A stretch of 64,000 nucleotides of DNA from an uncultured Pelagibacteraceae bacterium (GTDB lineage Bacteria; Pseudomonadota; Alphaproteobacteria; Pelagibacterales; Pelagibacteraceae): contig CABXYU010000001.1 of NCBI GenBank assembly GCA_902516625.1, positions 31,001-95,000 on the forward strand, written 5' to 3'. Positions 47,575 through 58,410 of this stretch are shown here, piece after piece (position 1 is the first letter of the stretch; each line of letters begins with the position of its first letter). A program made the translations under genes and the position numbers. The notes beneath the pieces are model-generated. The model was given only the letters and a program-made list of their open reading frames with translations. It was not told the origin of the DNA and ran no database searches.

Positions 47575-49741
47575 ATTTTTTTTTTAATCTATTAAGGTGT
47601 AATAGGGGCTCTGTATATCCTGATGGCTGCTCTTTACCTTTAAATATTAAATCGCAAGCAGTTTTAAAAGCGATTGAACTCTCGTAGTTTTCACTCATTT
47701 TTGTATAATTTTTGTCATTTTCATTTTGCTTATCCACAACCTTTGCCATTTCTTTCATAATTTCAGTTACTTGTATCTTTGTTGTGATACCATGGCGTAT
47801 CCAATTTGCAATATGCTGCGAAGATATTCTTAAGGTTGCCCTATCTTCCATCAAACCAACATTATTTATATCAGGCACCTTTGAACATCCGATGCCCTGA
47901 TCTACCCATCTAACAACGTAACCTAATAAAGTTTGCGCAGAATTAGAAATTTCAGAATTTATTTCATCTACAGACCAATTAGGTCTATCAGCAATTGGTA
48001 TTGTTAAAAGATTGTCTAATTTGGCTTTTTCTCTATTAAGAATTTTTCTTTGTTCATCGAAAATATTTATTTTATGATAATGTAATGCATGTAAAGAGGC
48101 TGCAGTAGGGGATGGCACCCATGCACAATTAGCACCTGCCTCTAAATGAGAAATTTTTTCATTCATCATTTGCTTCATTTTATCAGGGGCAGCCCACATT
48201 CCTTTACCGATTTGAGCCATACCAGAAAATCCACATTTTAGACCAACATCAACATTATTATTTTCATAGGCAGAAATCCATTTTGCAGATTTCATGTCTC
48301 CTTTTTTAATCATAGGACCAGCTTCCATAGAGGTATGCATTTCGTCCCCGGTACGGTCTAGAAAACCTGTATTGATAAAAAAAACTCTATTTTTCAATGA
48401 TCTTATACATTCTTTAAGATTGGCCGAAGTCCGTCTTTCTTCGTCCATTATACCAATTTTACAAGTATACTTTTCTAGGCCAAATAAGTCCTCAACATTT
48501 TCAAAAATTGTATCTGTAAAAGCTGTCTCATCGGGTCCATGCATTTTTGGTTTAACTATATAGATTGAACCTGCTCTTGAATTTTTCTTTCTTTTTAAGT
48601 CATGGATTGCAGCAGCTGTTGTCATAAAAGCATCCATTATTCCTTCTGGCACTTCACTTCCGTCTTTTAACAAAATAGAAGAGTTTGTCATGAGATGCCC
48701 AACATTTCTAATTAACAACAAACTTCTACCATGAAGTTTTAAGCCCTTGCCATCTTTAGAAATATAACTTCTGTCTGGGTTAAGTTTTCTTTCTAAATTT
48801 TTTCCATTTTTTTCGAATTGAATCTTTAAATTTCCTTTCATTAAACCAAGCCAATTTTTATAACAAACAACTTTATCTTCCGCATCAACAGCTGCAACAC
48901 TGTCCTCATTGTCACAAATAGTAGAGATAGCTGACTCAGCTATAACATCACTTATTCCAGCTATATCATGAGCAGCGCTAAATGCTCTTGGATTAATAAT
49001 AATTTCAAAGTGTAATTTATTATTTTGAAGTATTATGGCACTTGGTTTATTAGCATCACCTCTATGCCCAACAAATTTATCTTGATCTTTTAATTTATAT
49101 TCATAGTCATCTTTTAAGATGATTAAATCTTTATTTGAGACTTTTAGACCAGCTATATTTTTCCAGCTTGTGCCATCTATGGGAATGTGTAAATCAAAAA
49201 ACTCTCTTACATATCTAATTACTTCTTGGCCTCTATTTGGATCATATCTCTCACTTCCACCTTCCTCTGACTCAATTATATCTGTTCCGTAAAGACTGTC
49301 ATAGAGACTTACCCATCGAGCGTTTGCAGCATTTAATGTATATCTTGCATTCATTATAGGAACAACTAGCTGTGGACCAGCAATTTTAGAGATTTCCTCA
49401 TCAACATTTTTTGTCTCTATTTTAAAATCCGGACCCTCATCTTTTAAATAACCAATTTCTTTTAAAAATTTTTTATATTCGGTAATTTTAATTTCCTTAC
49501 CCTTATTATTTTGATGCCACCCATCAATTTTTTTTTGTAAATCTTCTCGTATTTTTAACAATTCTTTATTTTTAGGTGCTAAGTCATGAACTATTTTATC
49601 AAACCCAGACCAAAATTTTTCTGGTGAAATATCTAAATCTTTTAATAATTGATTGTCTACAAAATCTAGCAGTTCTTTTGAAACTTTTAAGTTTTTTATG
49701 GTTTGATAATTTATTGTCATCAATTTATTTTTAAAACCCAA
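47567..49741 (-). CDS. glcB: Malate synthase G
   Basis: NARYTLNAANARWVSLYDSLYGTDII, IMDEERRTSANLKECI, GFLDRTGDEMHTSMEAGPM; true start may be the internal Met (MTINYQTI). Confidence 0.94.
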   Translation of the reverse strand: MGFKNKLMTINYQTIKNLKVSKELLDFVDNQLLKDLDISPEKFWSGFDKIVHDLAPKNKELLKIREDLQKKIDGWHQNNKGKEIKITEYKKFLKEIGYLKDEGPDFKIETKNVDEEISKIAGPQLVVPIMNARYTLNAANARWVSLYDSLYGTDIIESEEGGSERYDPNRGQEVIRYVREFFDLHIPIDGTSWKNIAGLKVSNKDLIILKDDYEYKLKDQDKFVGHRGDANKPSAIILQNNKLHFEIIINPRAFSAAHDIAGISDVIAESAISTICDNEDSVAAVDAEDKVVCYKNWLGLMKGNLKIQFEKNGKNLERKLNPDRSYISKDGKGLKLHGRSLLLIRNVGHLMTNSSILLKDGSEVPEGIMDAFMTTAAAIHDLKRKKNSRAGSIYIVKPKMHGPDETAFTDTIFENVEDLFGLEKYTCKIGIMDEERRTSANLKECIRSLKNRVFFINTGFLDRTGDEMHTSMEAGPMIKKGDMKSAKWISAYENNNVDVGLKCGFSGMAQIGKGMWAAPDKMKQMMNEKISHLEAGANCAWVPSPTAASLHALHYHKINIFDEQRKILNREKAKLDNLLTIPIADRPNWSVDEINSEISNSAQTLLGYVVRWVDQGIGCSKVPDINNVGLMEDRATLRISSQHIANWIRHGITTKIQVTEIMKEMAKVVDKQNENDKNYTKMSENYESSIAFKTACDLIFKGKEQPSGYTEPLLHLNRLKKKSN

Positions 49742-49820
49742 GATAAATTAAGTCAAATAATTTATAGAAGCACCCACATTTTATTATCATTTTCAATACT
49801 AATGTATTAATAGTAATTAG

Positions 49821-50918
49821 ATGAAAAATTATCTCAATTTTGAAACAGACATAAAAGATTTAGAGACTGAAATCGAAAAATTAAAAGATCCTTACAATCA
49901 AAGTGGTCTATCAGAGGTGGATACCCAAAAAATTTTAAAAACACAAAATGAAATAGATGAAAAATTAAGACAAATTTACTCAAATCTTGATCCCTGGCAA
50001 ACTACAATGGTTGCTAGACACGAGGATAGACCTAAGTCTAAATTTTTTATAGACAATTTATTTGATGATTTTATTTCATTGTCTGGTGATAGATATTATG
50101 GTGAAGATAAATCAGTATTAACAGGTTTTGCAAAATTTCATGGTCAATCAGTTTTAGTTATTGGTCAAGAAAAAGGAGAAGACTTGGATACTAGAATTCA
50201 GAGAAATTTTGGAATGATGAGGCCAGAAGGTTATAGGAAAACTATTAGATTAATGGAATTAGCAGAAAAATTCAAAATTCCAGTTATTTCTTTTATAGAC
50301 ACTCCTGGTGCTTATCCCGGTGTAGGGGCTGAAGAAAGAGGCCAAGCAGAAGCTATAGCAAAATCAATAGAGTGTTGTATGAAATTGAAAGTTCCGACAT
50401 TAGCAATAATTATTGGTGAGGGTGGTTCTGGAGGTGCTATTGCCCTAGCTTCTGCCAATAAGGTTGTAATGTTGGAAAATGCAATCTATTCAGTTATTTC
50501 TCCGGAAGGATGTGCAACTATTCTTTGGAGAGATCCAAAAAAAATGCTTGATGCAGCTAAAGCAATGAAACTATCAGCGAAAGATTTATTAGATCTTCAA
50601 ATTATAGATGAAATTGTGAAAGAACCTCTTGGTGGAGCCCACAGAGATAGAAATTTAATTTTAACAAATGTTAAAAATTCTATAATTAAGAATCTAGATT
50701 ATTTTAAGCAAATGTCATCTGATGAAATTTTTAGTGATAGAAAAAATAAATTTTTAAGAATTGGAAGATCAGAGGGTTTTATTGATAATACTGACAAACT
50801 AAGTTCTTTAGGAGATCCTGTAAGCAATTCAAGATTTTTTCAAAAACATAGAAAAAATCTTCTTATACTTTCATCTTTTGTTTTATTAGCCTTAGCTTTA
50901 ATACTAATATTTTTATAA
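49821..50918 (+). CDS. accA: Acetyl-CoA carboxylase carboxyltransferase subunit alpha, with C-terminal hydrophobic extension
   Basis: ARHEDRPKSKFFIDNLFDDFISLSGDR, FIDTPGAYPGVGAEERGQ; C-terminus KNLLILSSFVLLALALILIFL. Confidence 0.93.
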   Translation: MKNYLNFETDIKDLETEIEKLKDPYNQSGLSEVDTQKILKTQNEIDEKLRQIYSNLDPWQTTMVARHEDRPKSKFFIDNLFDDFISLSGDRYYGEDKSVLTGFAKFHGQSVLVIGQEKGEDLDTRIQRNFGMMRPEGYRKTIRLMELAEKFKIPVISFIDTPGAYPGVGAEERGQAEAIAKSIECCMKLKVPTLAIIIGEGGSGGAIALASANKVVMLENAIYSVISPEGCATILWRDPKKMLDAAKAMKLSAKDLLDLQIIDEIVKEPLGGAHRDRNLILTNVKNSIIKNLDYFKQMSSDEIFSDRKNKFLRIGRSEGFIDNTDKLSSLGDPVSNSRFFQKHRKNLLILSSFVLLALALILIFL

Positions 50919-53459
50919 TGCACCACAGCAACGTTTATATTTTTTACCAGATCCACAAAAGCAAGGTTCGTTTCTATTCATTTTTTTCCCAAATGATGCT
51001 GGGTTGAAATTTTTTTTGGCAATTTTTTCTTCTTCTTCTTTTGGAGCTTCTACTACTTTTAAATTCATTAAAATTGTAATGAAATCTAATTTTAATTTAT
51101 TAAGAAGATTTTCAAATAGATTGAAAGCTTCTTTTTTATATTCAATAAGAGGATCTCTCTGACCATAGGATCTTAATCCAATAACTTGTCTTAGTTGTTC
51201 TAAGTATTGAATATGTGACTTCCAATTTACGTCGATGGATTGTAAAAAAATTCTTTTTTCAATTTCTTTAGATTGTTTTTCTCCTAGAAGTTTTATTCTT
51301 TCTTGACGAGAATTTTGAAATTTCTCATTTATTTTCAATTTAAAGATATCCTCCCTTGCTGTAATTAGGTCTTGAAGCTCACTTTCATTTAAATTTCTTC
51401 CCAACATTGATTTTAGTTTATTTTCAAAATCCTTGTTTCTAGGATCATTTCTTTTTAAATTTTTAAGCTGTATTAGTTCCTCAACAATTTGATATAAAAA
51501 ATCATTTGAATATTCAAAAATTTGATTACTATCCATTGCATTTTTTCTCTGAGAAAAAATGACATATCTTTGATCATTCAGCACATTATCAAATTTTATC
51601 AAAGTTTTTCTAATATCAAAATTTCTTGCCTCAACTTTCTGTTGCGCTCTTTCTAAAGCTTTATTAATCCATGGATGATCTATACTTTCACCATCTTTAA
51701 GTCCTAATTTTTGCAAAATGTTATTCATTGACTCTGAGCCAAATATTCTCATTAGATCGTCCTCTAAACTTACATAAAATATTGAACTTCCTTCATCCCC
51801 CTGCCTACCAGACCTTCCTCTTGCCTGATTATCTACTCTTCTTGACTCCATTCTCTCTGTACCTATTACAAACAAACCTCCTAAAGTCTTAATATTTTTT
51901 TTGTTGATCTGAAGTTCTTTCTCGTCAATTGAGCCTTTTTTGCCACCCAGTTGAATATCAACACCTCTTCCAGAAATACTAGTTGTTATTATTACAGATC
52001 CTTTTTTTCCTGCATTGGCTATTATTTCAGCCTCATTTTCATGATTCTTAGCATTTAAAACTACATGTTTTATATTTTCTTTTAATAAAAGCTTTGAGTA
52101 GATCTCAGACTTATTTACACTTGATGTAAAAACTAAAAGTGGTTGACCAATTTTATTACACTCAATAATTTTTTGAATTATTGAATTATTTTTTTCTTTT
52201 TCTGTTCTAAAAATTTGATCATTAAAATCTTTTCTAACCATTTTTTTATTTGTTGGGATTACAATAACTTGCAGATTATAAATTTCGAAAAATTCCTGTG
52301 ACTCAGTTACAGCGGTACCTGTGCATCCAGATATTTTTTTATATAATTTGAAATAGTTTTGATATGTAATAGATGCCAACGTCTGGTTTTCAGCCTGTAT
52401 ATCAATTCTTTCTTTCGCCTCTAAAGCTTGGTGAAGTCCATCACCAAATCTTCTTCCTTCCAAAATTCGTCCAGTTAGCTCATCTACTATCTTTAAAATT
52501 CCATCTTGAATAATATAATCTTTTCCATTCTCAAATAGATGATTTGCACGCAGTGCTTGATTTACAAAATGTACCAAATTTAAATTTTCTGGGTCATAAA
52601 AATTTTTATTTTTTAATATTCCAGCTTCTGAAAAAATATTTTCTATATTCGTGATACCATCATTTGTTAATAAAATATTTTTATCTTTTTCATCAATTTC
52701 ATAATCATTTTTACCAAGTTTTTTGACTAATTTATCAACTGCTAGATATTGATTAGTTTTATCTTCTGCTGCTCCAGAAATTATGAGTGGTGTTCTGGCT
52801 TCATCTATCAAACAAGAATCGATTTCATCTACGATAGTAAAAAAATGCTCTCGCTGTACCATGTCATCTTTTGAGAATTTCATATTATCTCTAAGATAAT
52901 CAAAGCCAAGTTCGCTATTAGTTGCATATGTTATATCACAATTATAATTTTTCTTTCTTTCATAATCATTCTGATCATTATTAATAAAACCTGAACTTAA
53001 CCCTAAAAAATTATATACTTCCCCCATTTCTTGAGAGTCTCTTTTTGCCAAATAATCGTTAACTGTCACAACATGTACGCCTTTATTTTCAAGTGCATTC
53101 AAATAAGCTGCCAGCACAATTGTTAGCGTTTTTCCTTCACCAGTTTTCATCTCAGCTATTTTAGCCTCATGTAAAACTATTCCTCCAATTAATTGGACAT
53201 CGAAATGACGTTCTTTTCTTACTCTTGACGATGCCTCCCTTACAATTGCGAACGCCTCAGGCAATATTTCATTAAGACTTGATCCATTTTTAATTCTTTC
53301 TTTAAACTCTTCTGTTTTTTTTGGAAATTCTTCATTTCTCAAAACTTTTAAATCTTTTTCAAAGGAGTTAATTTCATAAACAATTTTGGTAATTCTATCT
53401 AACTCCCTTTGATTGGTTGATTTAATCAATTTTGTTAAAAATTTTAAAGGGTTTAGCAT
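50913..53459 (-). CDS. secA: Protein translocase subunit SecA
   Basis: EMKTGEGKTLTIVLAAYLNAL, ESRRVDNQARGRSGRQGDEG; C-terminal EPCFCGSGKKYKRCCG. Confidence 0.96.
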   Translation of the reverse strand: MLNPLKFLTKLIKSTNQRELDRITKIVYEINSFEKDLKVLRNEEFPKKTEEFKERIKNGSSLNEILPEAFAIVREASSRVRKERHFDVQLIGGIVLHEAKIAEMKTGEGKTLTIVLAAYLNALENKGVHVVTVNDYLAKRDSQEMGEVYNFLGLSSGFINNDQNDYERKKNYNCDITYATNSELGFDYLRDNMKFSKDDMVQREHFFTIVDEIDSCLIDEARTPLIISGAAEDKTNQYLAVDKLVKKLGKNDYEIDEKDKNILLTNDGITNIENIFSEAGILKNKNFYDPENLNLVHFVNQALRANHLFENGKDYIIQDGILKIVDELTGRILEGRRFGDGLHQALEAKERIDIQAENQTLASITYQNYFKLYKKISGCTGTAVTESQEFFEIYNLQVIVIPTNKKMVRKDFNDQIFRTEKEKNNSIIQKIIECNKIGQPLLVFTSSVNKSEIYSKLLLKENIKHVVLNAKNHENEAEIIANAGKKGSVIITTSISGRGVDIQLGGKKGSIDEKELQINKKNIKTLGGLFVIGTERMESRRVDNQARGRSGRQGDEGSSIFYVSLEDDLMRIFGSESMNNILQKLGLKDGESIDHPWINKALERAQQKVEARNFDIRKTLIKFDNVLNDQRYVIFSQRKNAMDSNQIFEYSNDFLYQIVEELIQLKNLKRNDPRNKDFENKLKSMLGRNLNESELQDLITAREDIFKLKINEKFQNSRQERIKLLGEKQSKEIEKRIFLQSIDVNWKSHIQYLEQLRQVIGLRSYGQRDPLIEYKKEAFNLFENLLNKLKLDFITILMNLKVVEAPKEEEEKIAKKNFNPASFGKKMNRNEPCFCGSGKKYKRCCGAL

Positions 53460-53525
53460 TAGTTTTTTGATTTATTATTTACTTATATCCTTTAATATAA
53501 TTATTTAATAATTATTTTAAATAGC

Positions 53526-54827
53526 ATGGGTATCAATTTAAGCAACTTTTTGGCTTCAAAATCTAAAAATAAAAGAATGAAGGAATTCCAAGATTTGGAC
53601 CATATTGATGGTGTTTCAATTTCAACAGTAAGTGCAAACTTGTACAATAATCCAAGAGATGATTTGGTAATGTTTTACTTTAGAGATGGTGCAAATAACG
53701 CATCACTTTATACACAATCAAAAATTATTTCTGAAAATATTAAATGGAATTTAAAACACAAAAGTAAAAAGATATTTTCACTTATTGTAAATACAAGAAA
53801 TGCGAACTGTTTTACAGGAAAACAAGGATACAGGAGTCTTGAAAAGATAGCTGAAACTATTTCCATACAATTATCAGAAAAGCAAAAAGAGGATGATGCT
53901 CAACCAAAAAAAATAAAAAAAAAAGAAATAATTTTTGGTTGCACAGGCACGATTGGAGAAATTTTTCCTGAGGAAAAAATTAGAAACAAAGTACCTGACC
54001 TGATTGATAAAATAAAATATACACAAAATAAATATATTTGGATGAAAGCTGCATTAGGGATTATGACAACAGATACCCAGCCTAAGATGGCTATGGAAAA
54101 TTGTACGATCGGTAATAGTGATATCAAAATTTTTGGTTTAGCCAAAGGCTCAGGAATGATCCAGCCCAATATGGCTACAACACTTGCATATATTTTTACA
54201 GATGCTGATATTCCGAATGATGTACTGAAAAAGCTTCTTAAAAAGAATATTTTAAACACATTTAATGCAATTAGTTGTGATGGAGATACTAGTACAAACG
54301 ATATGGTTACAATATTTTCAACAGGAAAAGCAAAACATCCTAAAATTAATAATTTAAATGATGAAAAATTAAATAATTTTGATGAAGCTTTAAACAAGGT
54401 ATTACTCAACCTGGCAAAAAGAGTTGTGGCAGATGGTGAGGGAGCTTCAAAGTTTATTAAGATACAGGTTAATAATTGCAAAACAGATAATGATGCAAAA
54501 AAAATTGCTTTTTCAATAGCAAACTCTCCGTTGGTAAAAACTGCTATTGCAGGAGAAGATCCAAATTGGGGAAGGATTATAATGGCAATTGGTAAGGCCG
54601 GGGTAGTTATTAACTTTGAAAAATTATCAATAAAGTTTGGAGATGTTTTAATAATTCAAAATGGAAAACTTAACCCAAATTATAATGAGTTAGATGCGTC
54701 GAACTATATGAAAAATGATAACATAGAAATTGATATTGATATCTCAAATGGATCAAAGAATTTTTCGGCATTTACAATGGATTTAACAAAAAAATATGTT
54801 GAAATAAATGCAAATTATAGAAGTTAA
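53526..54827 (+). CDS. argJ: Glutamate N-acetyltransferase / amino-acid acetyltransferase
   Basis: GLAKGSGMIQPNMATTLAYI cleavage motif; GEDPNWGRIIMAIGKAG. Confidence 0.94.
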   Translation: MGINLSNFLASKSKNKRMKEFQDLDHIDGVSISTVSANLYNNPRDDLVMFYFRDGANNASLYTQSKIISENIKWNLKHKSKKIFSLIVNTRNANCFTGKQGYRSLEKIAETISIQLSEKQKEDDAQPKKIKKKEIIFGCTGTIGEIFPEEKIRNKVPDLIDKIKYTQNKYIWMKAALGIMTTDTQPKMAMENCTIGNSDIKIFGLAKGSGMIQPNMATTLAYIFTDADIPNDVLKKLLKKNILNTFNAISCDGDTSTNDMVTIFSTGKAKHPKINNLNDEKLNNFDEALNKVLLNLAKRVVADGEGASKFIKIQVNNCKTDNDAKKIAFSIANSPLVKTAIAGEDPNWGRIIMAIGKAGVVINFEKLSIKFGDVLIIQNGKLNPNYNELDASNYMKNDNIEIDIDISNGSKNFSAFTMDLTKKYVEINANYRS

Positions 54828-54868
54828 TTACTATTGAATTTTTTGCCAAAATTATTAAATCAAAGTAT

Positions 54869-55294
54869 ATGATTAAATACAAATTAATTTGTAAGAGTTG
54901 CGAACTATCATTTGATAGTTGGTTTGCATCTTCTCAAGAATATGACAAGTTGAAAAAAAGGAATTTTTTAAACTGCCACAACTGTAATTCTAACAATGTA
55001 ATCAAAACTTTAATGGCTCCTAAATTAATGAATAAATCCTCCGATAAGGATTATTTAAAAAATTTAAAAACTAATACAGTTGGAAAAAAAATTAAAGAGT
55101 ATCAAAAATTTATAAAGGATAATTTTAAATTTGTAGGTGAAAATTTTGCACAAGAGGCCAGAATAATTCATTACAGCGACAAAAAAAAAGCAAAAGGGAT
55201 TTACGGAACCGCTTCTAAGGATGAAATCACGGAACTCAAAGAGGAAGGAATTAATGCAGAGATTATTCCTTGGACTAAAGATAATAGAAATTAA
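54869..55294 (+). CDS. DUF1178-family protein
   Basis: MIKYKLICKSCELSFDSWFASSQEYDKLKKRNFLNCHNCNS. Confidence 0.85.
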   Translation: MIKYKLICKSCELSFDSWFASSQEYDKLKKRNFLNCHNCNSNNVIKTLMAPKLMNKSSDKDYLKNLKTNTVGKKIKEYQKFIKDNFKFVGENFAQEARIIHYSDKKKAKGIYGTASKDEITELKEEGINAEIIPWTKDNRN

Positions 55295-56019
55295 TTTTTT
55301 ATAAATTTTCCAATATAGTTTATTGATTTATCTTTACTAATAGACCACTGATCTTTAATTAAATTAAATTTCATTCCATTAAGAGCATCAAGTCTAAAAT
55401 TATACTTCTCTAAATTTTTTATTAAATCCTCAGGTCTTACAAATTTTTCCCAATCGTGAGTACCTATCGGAAGCCAGCGTAGAATATACTCTGCTCCAAT
55501 AATTGCGAATAGATATGATTTTAATGTTTTGTTAAGAGTTGCCACGAACATAATACCATTTTTTTTTAATAATTTTTCACAAGATCCTAAAAAAAAATCT
55601 ACATTTTCTACATGTTCAATAATCTCCATGTTTAAAATAACATCAAATTTCAAATTTGAATCTAATTTTTCTGGTGAGGTACATTTATAATTTATTTTAA
55701 GATTATTTTTTTTTGCGTGTAATTTAGCAATTTCTATATTTTTAGATGAAGCATCTATGGCAGTAACTTCAGCACCTAATCTAGTAAGTGGCTCAGACAG
55801 CAGTCCGCCACCGCATCCTATATCAAGAATTCTGATATTTTCTAGGGGTTTTCGTTTATTTTCAATTTCCAAAGTTTGAATAATATTATCTTTTATATAA
55901 GAGATTCTAATAGGATTAAACTTGTGTAACGGTTTAAATTTTCCCTCAGGATCCCACCATTCCTCTGCAATTTTTGAAAATTTTTCTATTTCTTCTTTGT
56001 TAATTGTGTTATTTTTCAT
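55291..56019 (-). CDS. ubiG: Ubiquinone biosynthesis O-methyltransferase
   Basis: FSKIAEEWWDPEGKFKPLHKFNPIRI, ILDIGCGGGLLSEPL; start placed at internal Met because the track ORF extends over lysC. Confidence 0.92.
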   Translation of the reverse strand: MKNNTINKEEIEKFSKIAEEWWDPEGKFKPLHKFNPIRISYIKDNIIQTLEIENKRKPLENIRILDIGCGGGLLSEPLTRLGAEVTAIDASSKNIEIAKLHAKKNNLKINYKCTSPEKLDSNLKFDVILNMEIIEHVENVDFFLGSCEKLLKKNGIMFVATLNKTLKSYLFAIIGAEYILRWLPIGTHDWEKFVRPEDLIKNLEKYNFRLDALNGMKFNLIKDQWSISKDKSINYIGKFIKN

Positions 56020-56089
56020 TACTAAGTTGACTTTATATTCAACATGTATTTTATCAATATATTTTAATTTATTAAGTGAAATTCTTATC

Positions 56090-57304
56090 ATGAAAATTGT
56101 AGTTTTAAAATTTGGAGGCACTTCAGTAGGAACGATTGATAAAATCAAAAAAGTAAGCGATATAATTAAAATTTATGTAAGAAAAAATTACAAAGTAATT
56201 GTTGTTTCCTCTGCCATGAAAGGTGTAACAAACGATTTGGTAAAAAAATCAAATCAAATAAGCCCAAATTTTTCAGAGGAGGAATATGATGTATTGGTTT
56301 CCACTGGTGAGCAAGTAGCATGTTCTCTAATTGCAGGCAGATTAATTAATAATGGTATTAGGTCTAGGTCATGGCTGGCTTGGCAGGTTCCAATATTAAC
56401 AACTGGGCACCATAAAAACTCAAGAATTAACCTTGTAAAAAAAAATGCTATTTTAAAATATTTAAAGAAAGGTGGTGTACCTGTTGTTGCAGGTTTTCAG
56501 GGAATAAATGATAAGGAAAGGATAACGACAATCGGAAGAGGTGGTTCTGATGCGACAGCAATTATGCTCGCTAAATTTTTTAAAGCCAAACGATGTATAA
56601 TCTACACGGATGTTGAGGGAGTTTATACTACCGATCCTAATAAACTTAAAAAAGCAAAAAAGATTAAAGTAATTTCTTATGAGGAAATGTTGGAAATGGC
56701 ATCATTAGGAGCCAAAGTAATGCAACCAGTATCTATACAAGATGCCAGACTAAATAGAATAGATATACAAGTTAAATCTTCTTTTGTAAATAAAAGTGGA
56801 ACACTGATAACCAAAAGATCCAATATTCTAGTAAACAAAATTGTAACTGGCATTACCTCAACTCATAACGATGCAAAGGTAACTTTAATTGGAGTAAAAG
56901 ATAAACCTGGTGTTGCTGCGTCTATCTTTAAACCTTTATCAAGAAATTCTATAAATGTTGATATGGTTGTTCAAAATATTTCTTCAAACGGTAAAGAGAC
57001 AGACTTGACATTTACTATTAAAAACGAAGATTTAGATAAAACAAAAAAAATTATAAAAGAAAATAAAAGTATTAATTTTAGAAAATTATTGTTTAATAAA
57101 GGAGTTTCCAAAATTTCCATCATCGGGGTGGGAATGATTACTACTCCTGGCGTAACATTTAGAATGTTTCAGTCACTTGCTAAAAAAAGAATAAATATTC
57201 AAGTTATTTCCACATCTGAAATTAAAATTTCTGTTTTGATTGACAAAAAGAATATTAAAAAAGCTTTAAATGCTTTACATAAGGAGTTTAAATTAGATAG
57301 TTAA
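56090..57304 (+). CDS. lysC: Aspartate kinase
   Basis: [14 protein letters not shown] start, [13 protein letters not shown], two ACT domains. Confidence 0.93.
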   Translation: MKIVVLKFGGTSVGTIDKIKKVSDIIKIYVRKNYKVIVVSSAMKGVTNDLVKKSNQISPNFSEEEYDVLVSTGEQVACSLIAGRLINNGIRSRSWLAWQVPILTTGHHKNSRINLVKKNAILKYLKKGGVPVVAGFQGINDKERITTIGRGGSDATAIMLAKFFKAKRCIIYTDVEGVYTTDPNKLKKAKKIKVISYEEMLEMASLGAKVMQPVSIQDARLNRIDIQVKSSFVNKSGTLITKRSNILVNKIVTGITSTHNDAKVTLIGVKDKPGVAASIFKPLSRNSINVDMVVQNISSNGKETDLTFTIKNEDLDKTKKIIKENKSINFRKLLFNKGVSKISIIGVGMITTPGVTFRMFQSLAKKRINIQVISTSEIKISVLIDKKNIKKALNALHKEFKLDS

Positions 57305-57309
57305 GAAAA

Positions 57310-58410
57310 ATGAATATCAGACCATTTAGAAATATTAAAAGAAAAAAAACTAAAGTCATTTCAGTTGGAAAAGTAAAAATTGGTGGAGAAAATCCAATTT
57401 CAGTTCAATCTATGACTAACACTCTTACAACAGATATTAAGGCAACAATAAATCAAATTATTGAAATTCAAAGTGAGGGAGCAGACATTGTAAGAGTATC
57501 CTGTCCAGATGAGTCCTCCTCAAAAGCATTAAAAGAAATTGTGAAACATGTTGATATACCAATTGTTGCTGATATACATTTTCATTACAAGAGAGCTATT
57601 GAGGCTGCAGAGAACGGAGCAAGTTGTTTAAGAATTAATCCAGGAAATATTGGAGATAAAGGTAAGATTAAAGAAATTTTGTCTGCAGCAAAAGACAATG
57701 AATGCTCTATAAGAATTGGTGTAAATGCTGGCTCATTAGAAAAAGAGATTCTTGAAAAATTTAAGGAGCCTTGCCCAGAAGCTTTAGTCGAAAGTGCTTT
57801 GAAAAATATTAAAATTTTAGAGGATCAAAACTTCTTTAATTTTAAGATAAGTGTAAAATCTTCAGATGTTTTTTTGTCAATTGAAGCCTATAGACAACTT
57901 TCAAAAGTTACCGATTATCCCCTTCATCTAGGAATAACAGAGGCTGGAAGTTTTGTGTCAGGCAGTATTAAATCCTCGATTGGAATAGGGTCTCTTCTAT
58001 TAAATGGAATTGGGGATACAATTCGAATTTCTCTATCAGATGACCCAGTCCAAGAGGTAAAGATTGGAAATGAAATACTTAAATCACTAAATTTACGAAA
58101 TCGGGGTGTTAAAATCATATCTTGTCCATCATGTGCCAGGCAGGGTTTTCAAGTAATAGATACAGTCAAAATTTTAGAGGAAAAACTGTCTCACATAAAA
58201 ACTCCAGTTACTTTGTCAATTATAGGCTGCGTTGTTAACGGACCAGGTGAGGCCGCGATGACAGATGTCGGTATTACGGGAGGTAAAAAAGGTAATAACA
58301 TGTTGTACTTGTCAGGAATGCAAAAGGAAAAAGTATTGACTGAGGATATGATTAAAAAAGTTGTTTATGAAGTTGAAAAAAAAGCGTCTGAATTTGAGAA
58401 AACTAAATGA
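57310..58410 (+). CDS. ispG: 4-hydroxy-3-methylbut-2-en-1-yl diphosphate synthase
   Basis: [42 protein letters not shown]. Confidence 0.95.
   Translation: MNIRPFRNIKRKKTKVISVGKVKIGGENPISVQSMTNTLTTDIKATINQIIEIQSEGADIVRVSCPDESSSKALKEIVKHVDIPIVADIHFHYKRAIEAAENGASCLRINPGNIGDKGKIKEILSAAKDNECSIRIGVNAGSLEKEILEKFKEPCPEALVESALKNIKILEDQNFFNFKISVKSSDVFLSIEAYRQLSKVTDYPLHLGITEAGSFVSGSIKSSIGIGSLLLNGIGDTIRISLSDDPVQEVKIGNEILKSLNLRNRGVKIISCPSCARQGFQVIDTVKILEEKLSHIKTPVTLSIIGCVVNGPGEAAMTDVGITGGKKGNNMLYLSGMQKEKVLTEDMIKKVVYEVEKKASEFEKTK

Noticed and set aside
55922-56148. Long N-terminal extensions of ubiG and lysC as given in the ORF track
   Set aside because: Both extensions run over the other gene; family-consistent starts are 56019 (ubiG) and 56090 (lysC).
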